Part shown: positions 5,703 through 7,983 of the stretch, in pieces | Position numbering within the stretch: the stretch's first letter is position 1 | Layout of the letters: the number at the start of each line of letters is the position of its first letter | Source: Candidatus Melainabacteria bacterium | GTDB taxonomy: Bacteria > Actinomycetota > Actinomycetes > Mycobacteriales > Pseudonocardiaceae | Assembly (NCBI GenBank): GCA_903970565.1 | Contig: CAJCJE010000375.1 | Span: 1-7,983, forward strand | Direction of reading: 5' to 3' | DNA length: 7,983 bases | Program-made: the position numbers and the translations under genes | The notes under the pieces: generated by a model | The model's database searches: none | What the model was told of the DNA's origin: nothing | What the model saw: the letters and a program-made list of their open reading frames with translations, nothing else

Positions 5703-6743
5703 GTGCCGATCAACGATGTCGCCGAACTGCTCGACCGCGCGCGGGAAGGTAAGCCGCGCGCGGTCGCTCGGCTGATCTCGCTGATCGAGGACGCCAGTCC
5801 GCAGTTGCGGGAGGTCGCCAGCGCCCTGGCGCCGTTGACCGGTCGGGCCAGGGTGATCGGCCTCACCGGCTCGCCCGGCGTCGGCAAGTCGACCTCGACC
5901 TCCGGCCTCGTCACGGCGTTTCGCCGGCAGGGCAAGCGAGTGGGCGTGCTGGCCGTCGACCCGTCCTCGCCGTTCTCCGGCGGCGCGCTGCTCGGCGACC
6001 GGGTGCGGATGCAGGAACACGCCACCGATCCCGGCGTGTTCATCCGCTCGATGGCCACCCGCGGTCACCTCGGCGGCCTGTCCTGGGCGACCCCGCAGGC
6101 ACTGCGGGTGCTCGACGCGGCAGGCTTCGACGTCGTCCTGATCGAAACCGTCGGGGTTGGACAGTCCGAAGTGGACGTGATCTCGCTCGCGGACACTACG
6201 CTGGTGTTGCTCGCGCCGGGGATGGGCGACGGTATTCAGGCGGCGAAGGCCGGCATCCTTGAGGTGGCCGACGTCTTCGTGGTGAACAAGGCCGACCGGG
6301 ACGGCGCCGACCAGGTGGTGCGCGACCTGAAGTACATGATCTCCTTGGGACGGGTCGACCGCGCCGGTCCGCGTTGGCGGATTCCAGTCGTGCCAACGGT
6401 TGCCTCACGCGGCGAAGGTGTCGACGAGGTGATCGCCGCGCTCGACGCGCACCACGACTGGCTGACCGAACACGGCGAACTCGCCGCCCGCCGACTGAAC
6501 CGCGCGAGCGTCGAGGTCGAGGCGATCGCGGTCGAGCAGTTGCGCGAGCGCTTCGGCGACCTGCGCGGCGGTCAGGCCCTGGCGAAGCTGGCCGACCAGG
6601 TGATGACCGGCACCCTGGACCCCTACGCCGCCGCCGACTCCCTGGTCGAAGGTCTCCGCGCCGAGCCCTCCCGCGCCGAGCCCTCCCGCACCGGGCCCTC
6701 CCGCGCCGAGAGCCACCAGCCTTCCGAAGCTCCGGCCTCCTGA
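5703..6743 (+). CDS. meaB: MeaB-type GTPase, chaperone of B12-dependent acyl-CoA mutase
   Basis: This G3E-family P-loop GTPase binds methylmalonyl-CoA (or ethylmalonyl-CoA) mutase, gates cofactor loading and protects it from inactivation; it is the bacterial counterpart of human MMAA. Motifs are in order: Walker A G-S-P-G-V-G-K-S (56-63), D-P-S-S (86-89), the G3 region E-T-V-G-V-G-Q-S-E (148-156) typical of MeaB/ArgK, and the guanine-specificity motif N-K-A-D (195-198). Residues 1-50 form the usual helical N-terminal arm; about 265-315 form the C-terminal helical dimerisation segment. Residues 318-346 are an extra tail with an A-E-P-S-R-like repeat. Of 346 residues about 320 are family-like. 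The GTG start lies 7 nt after the thiolase stop and gives the expected N-terminus. The old ArgK (arginine transport kinase) label should not be used. No mutase gene is present here. Confidence 0.96.
   Translation: MPINDVAELLDRAREGKPRAVARLISLIEDASPQLREVASALAPLTGRARVIGLTGSPGVGKSTSTSGLVTAFRRQGKRVGVLAVDPSSPFSGGALLGDRVRMQEHATDPGVFIRSMATRGHLGGLSWATPQALRVLDAAGFDVVLIETVGVGQSEVDVISLADTTLVLLAPGMGDGIQAAKAGILEVADVFVVNKADRDGADQVVRDLKYMISLGRVDRAGPRWRIPVVPTVASRGEGVDEVIAALDAHHDWLTEHGELAARRLNRASVEVEAIAVEQLRERFGDLRGGQALAKLADQVMTGTLDPYAAADSLVEGLRAEPSRAEPSRTGPSRAESHQPSEAPAS
6656..6711 (+). repeat. 15-bp tandem repeat coding the MeaB C-terminal tail
   Basis: Three 15-bp units (6656-6670, 6671-6685, 6686-6700) and a partial fourth encode R-A-E-P-S / R-A-E-P-S / R-T-G-P-S / R-A-E. 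The first two are identical; the third differs at two bases. The repeat is in frame and outside the folded domain, so it looks like slippage expansion of a dispensable tail. Confidence 0.85.
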
Positions 6744-6772
6744 GCGTTTGGTTTCCTGAGCGTTGGCCGGCC

Positions 6773-6871
6773 GAAAATTGTACTACCCGGTACGTACCCG
6801 ATACAGCAATTGTCCACAACCGCACCAGTTGTCCACAGCCAACGATTCTCCGCTTGGCCCCGCCAATTTTC
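6773..6871. repeat. Inverted repeat bracketing the DnaA boxes
   Basis: GAAAATTG (6773-6780) and CAATTTTC (6864-6871) are perfect reverse complements 83 bp apart, enclosing both DnaA boxes. They are AT-rich sites in high-GC DNA. Within the bracket, TACCCG is repeated at 11-bp spacing (6784 and 6795), and GGTACGTACC (6789-6798) is a 10-bp palindrome. Significance is uncertain. Confidence 0.45.
6807..6840 (+). promoter_or_regulatory. Pair of perfect actinobacterial DnaA boxes
   Basis: TTGTCCACA occurs at 6810-6818 and 6829-6837, in the same orientation and 19 bp apart. The matching context extends to 15 bp each (CA[A/G]TTGTCCACA[A/G]CC). This 9-mer is the preferred DnaA box in Streptomyces and mycobacteria (established). 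Two exact copies within 28 bp are very unlikely by chance. There is no dnaA, dnaN or other origin gene in the window, so this looks like a regulatory or titration site rather than oriC. Confidence 0.7.
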
Positions 6872-6947
6872 TCCCATAGGCATGACGCGCGGCGCCTTCC
6901 TCCGGGATGGGCGGGGGCTGTTGTCTGCCGTGGGGAACAGTTCGCGC

Positions 6948-6994
6948 GGGGGATGTGGGTGTGGGCTGGGTGGGGTACGGGGTCGGGTCGCGGG
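6948..6994 (+). other. G-quadruplex-prone tract
   Basis: Eight runs of three or more G lie within 47 nt (6948-6952, 6957-6959, 6963-6965, 6968-6970, 6972-6975, 6979-6982, 6985-6987, 6992-6994), with loops of only 1-4 nt. The best four-tract core is 6957-6975 with loops of 3, 2 and 1. The G-rich strand is the non-template strand for the downstream TPR gene. Confidence 0.7.
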
Positions 6995-7112
6995 TGCTCG
7001 TTCGGTGCGGCGTGGTGCAATCGGGAACCCGTGGTTGGTGGTGACGTCGCTGGTCAGCCGATGGGACGGGGTTCGGGTCTGGTTGGCGCCGGTGGCCGGC
7101 CGGCGAGGCTGC

Positions 7113-7232
7113 TACCCTGGAGTTGACGGCAGGTAGGGCCGTTCGCGACTGGGCGTTGAGATTTCCTCCGCCGACAGATTGTGGCCCACGTGCCGTGACC
7201 CAATGTGATTCCACTGTCCGGTGTTCGCATTG
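7113..7232 (+). promoter_or_regulatory. Candidate promoter and leader hairpin of the TPR gene
   Basis: TACCCT (7113-7118) has the same -10 hexamer as the mce promoter, though no good -35 is visible. A start near 7125 would give a leader of about 140 nt. In it, CAATGTG (7201-7207) pairs with CGCATTG (7226-7232) with one G-T wobble, and CACT (7212-7215) pairs with GGTG (7220-7223) inside, an extended hairpin ending 21 nt before the Shine-Dalgarno. I do not recognise a known riboswitch class. Confidence 0.3.
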
Positions 7233-7253
7233 ACCGTTCTCGTGAGGATTGTG

Positions 7254-7259
7254 GGAGGG
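7254..7259 (+). promoter_or_regulatory. Shine-Dalgarno fixing the TPR-gene start
   Basis: GGAGGG lies 5 nt before the ATG at 7265. The in-frame GTG at 7205 has no ribosome-binding site and adds a non-conserved-looking N-terminus, so 7265 is preferred. Confidence 0.8.
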
Positions 7260-7264
7260 ATGTC

Positions 7265-7843
7265 ATGAACGAACCCGATCTGCGGGCAGTCGTTCGGCAG
7301 GGCTGGGCCGCGGCTCGGCGGGCCGATCCGGGGCCGACCGTGGCGTACTTCGAGCGGTTACTGGACGGTCACGCCGGGAATGCGACCGCGCTGCTGCACT
7401 GTGCCCGTGCGCACGATTTCGCCGGTGAGCCGTATCTTGCCGCGCCGCTGTACCAGCGCGCCATCGAGGCCGGCCTGTCCGGTGTTCCGCTGCGTCGCTG
7501 CCTTGCCAGTTATGGCAGCGCGTTACGCAATCTGGATCGTTTCGCGGAATCCGTGCAAATTCTCGAAATGGCGCATCGGCAGTTTCCCGACGATGCGCTC
7601 ATTATGTGTTATCTCGCACTTTCCCTGCACAGTGCGGGCGAATCGGCGCGAGCGCTGAGCCTGTTGCTCGATCTGGCGCTGGCCAAGATCGAGCAGCCCG
7701 ATCTGGTCGCCAACCGCTGGGCGCTGGGCAACTACGCCGCCGCGCTGGAACTGGGGTCCTGGGCAGCGGACGGGGCCGCGTCGCTGGAGCTGACCGGGCC
7801 GCTGCTGTCGGCCGCGAGCGTCGACCGGACCCCGACGTTCTGA
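7265..7843 (+). CDS. Small TPR-like helical repeat protein
   Basis: The product is 192 residues, cytosolic, with no signal peptide or membrane segment. Alternating helices from about 24 to 165 carry TPR-type spacing: A-x-L-L-H-C-A-R-A-H-D near 42-51, Y-x-x-A-x-x-L-Y-Q-R-A-I-E-A-G (57-70), Y-G-S-A-L-R-N-L-D-R-F-A-E-S-V (83-97) and Y-L-A-L-S-L-H-S-A-G-E-S-A-R-A-L (116-131). It resembles the TPR_5-type proteins of actinobacteria, which act as protein-protein scaffolds; the partner is unknown. Unlike the other genes here it contains two in-frame TTA leucine codons (residues 32 and 87), and its middle (about 7500-7640) is less GC-biased at third positions. In streptomycetes TTA codons make translation depend on the bldA tRNA. 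It has its own long upstream region, so it is probably not part of the meaB operon, and it converges with the gene at the right edge. Confidence 0.85.
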   Translation: MNEPDLRAVVRQGWAAARRADPGPTVAYFERLLDGHAGNATALLHCARAHDFAGEPYLAAPLYQRAIEAGLSGVPLRRCLASYGSALRNLDRFAESVQILEMAHRQFPDDALIMCYLALSLHSAGESARALSLLLDLALAKIEQPDLVANRWALGNYAAALELGSWAADGAASLELTGPLLSAASVDRTPTF

Positions 7844-7862
7844 CCGAATTACGAGGTTGGGC

Positions 7863-7921
7863 CCAGCGGTTTCGGGCGGGGCCTCGGTCAGTCCAGTGGT
7901 TTCGGTGGGGCCTCGGTCAGT
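7863..7921. repeat. Head-to-tail 30/29-bp duplication at a gene end
   Basis: Bases 7863-7892 (30 nt) and 7893-7921 (29 nt) are immediately adjacent copies that differ by two substitutions and one 1-base indel. They span the stop codon of the minus-strand gene: the copy inside the gene is read in frame, and the second copy is entered in a shifted frame and supplies the TGA. Confidence 0.85.
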
Positions 7922-7983
7922 ACGACGTCCAGCAGGCCGGGGAAGCGGGCGTCGAACTCGGGTTTGCGTAGCCGGTTGAGCCG
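7888..7983 (-). CDS. C-terminus of an unrecognised protein, 5' part beyond the right edge
   Basis: The minus strand reads 31 codons from the right edge to TGA at 7890-7888: R-L-N-R-L-R-K-P-E-F, then D-A-R-F-P-G-L-L-D-V-V-L-T-E-A-P and a short P-K-P-L-D end. GC-rich third positions and a helix-like pattern support real coding sequence, and it converges with the TPR gene with 44 bp between stops. I do not recognise the family from this fragment. The last codons lie in a tandem duplication that appears to have created the present stop, so the native end may differ in relatives. Confidence 0.6.
   Translation of the reverse strand, partial: RLNRLRKPEFDARFPGLLDVVLTEAPPKPLD

Larger units (their letters stand above)
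6744..7264. other. 521-bp intergenic region without a credible gene
   Basis: Open frames on both strands here lack family resemblance and give Pro/Arg/Thr- or Gly-rich junk, so I call no gene. The left part (6770-6880) is relatively AT-rich and holds the DnaA boxes. The middle (6890-7080) is strongly G-over-C on the plus strand. The right part holds a candidate promoter and the leader of the TPR gene. An 11-bp direct repeat, TCCTGAGCGTT, occurs at 6738-6748 and 6754-6764 just after meaB. No convincing intrinsic terminator for meaB is seen. Confidence 0.7.

Noticed and set aside
4430..6058. 542-codon minus-strand frame antisense to thiolase and meaB
   Set aside because: Antisense to two genes with complete catalytic motifs; no recognisable domain and no ribosome-binding site.
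6783..7214. Overlapping open frames of about 100-275 codons in the meaB-TPR gap on both strands
   Set aside because: Translations are Pro/Arg/Thr- or Gly-rich, without domains, actinobacterial codon bias or Shine-Dalgarno; they follow from the G-rich strand.
7850..7886. CGAGG...CCTCG pairing between the TPR gene and the right-edge gene as a shared terminator
   Set aside because: Only 5 bp with a large loop and competing pairings; the bases also belong to the tandem duplication.

Overview
The window reads as ordinary chromosome from a high-GC actinomycete. Codons are strongly GC-biased, promoters have TANNNT-type -10 boxes, and the genes are hallmark actinobacterial families: a FilP-like polar-growth coiled coil, crotonyl-CoA carboxylase/reductase, and a DnaA-box pair of the TTGTCCACA type. 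The gene order suggests Pseudonocardiales or a close relative, but that is inference. I see no mobile element, CRISPR array, rRNA or tRNA.

Layout. (1) 1-335, plus strand: a small Zn-ribbon-like protein whose start codon is cut by the left edge. (2) 336-451: a convergent hairpin terminator zone. (3) 452-2014, minus: a FilP-like coiled coil with near-identical 40-residue repeats. (4) 2096-3436, minus: crotonyl-CoA carboxylase/reductase (ccr). (5) 3717-4247, minus: methylmalonyl/ethylmalonyl-CoA epimerase (mce). (6) 4248-4498: a divergent control region. (7) 4499-5695, plus: acetyl-CoA C-acetyltransferase. (8) 5703-6743, plus: MeaB GTPase, the mutase chaperone. (9) 6744-7264: an unusual 521-bp gap with two perfect DnaA boxes, a G-quadruplex-prone tract and a leader hairpin. 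(10) 7265-7843, plus: a TPR-like protein with two TTA codons. (11) 7888-7983, minus: the C-terminus of an unrecognised protein whose stop codon arises from a tandem duplication.

The four central enzymes form a logical set. Thiolase makes acetoacetyl-CoA; after reduction and dehydration to crotonyl-CoA (genes not here), Ccr makes ethylmalonyl-CoA; the epimerase interconverts ethylmalonyl- and methylmalonyl-CoA epimers; and MeaB protects a B12-dependent mutase. This is much of the ethylmalonyl-CoA route, which assimilates acetate and supplies C2-alkylmalonyl extender units for polyketides, although no mutase gene lies in the window. The core order filP / mce / thiolase / meaB matches, from memory, the Streptomyces coelicolor SCO5396-SCO5400 neighbourhood, with ccr inserted here.

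The most interesting signals lie outside the enzymes. Three genes (filP-like, mce, meaB) lack a Shine-Dalgarno sequence and carry a -10-like hexamer exactly 6 nt before the start codon, which suggests leaderless transcripts. Inverted repeats overlie or adjoin the predicted promoters of ccr, mce and filP. The DnaA-box/G-tract region stands alone before the TTA-containing TPR gene.
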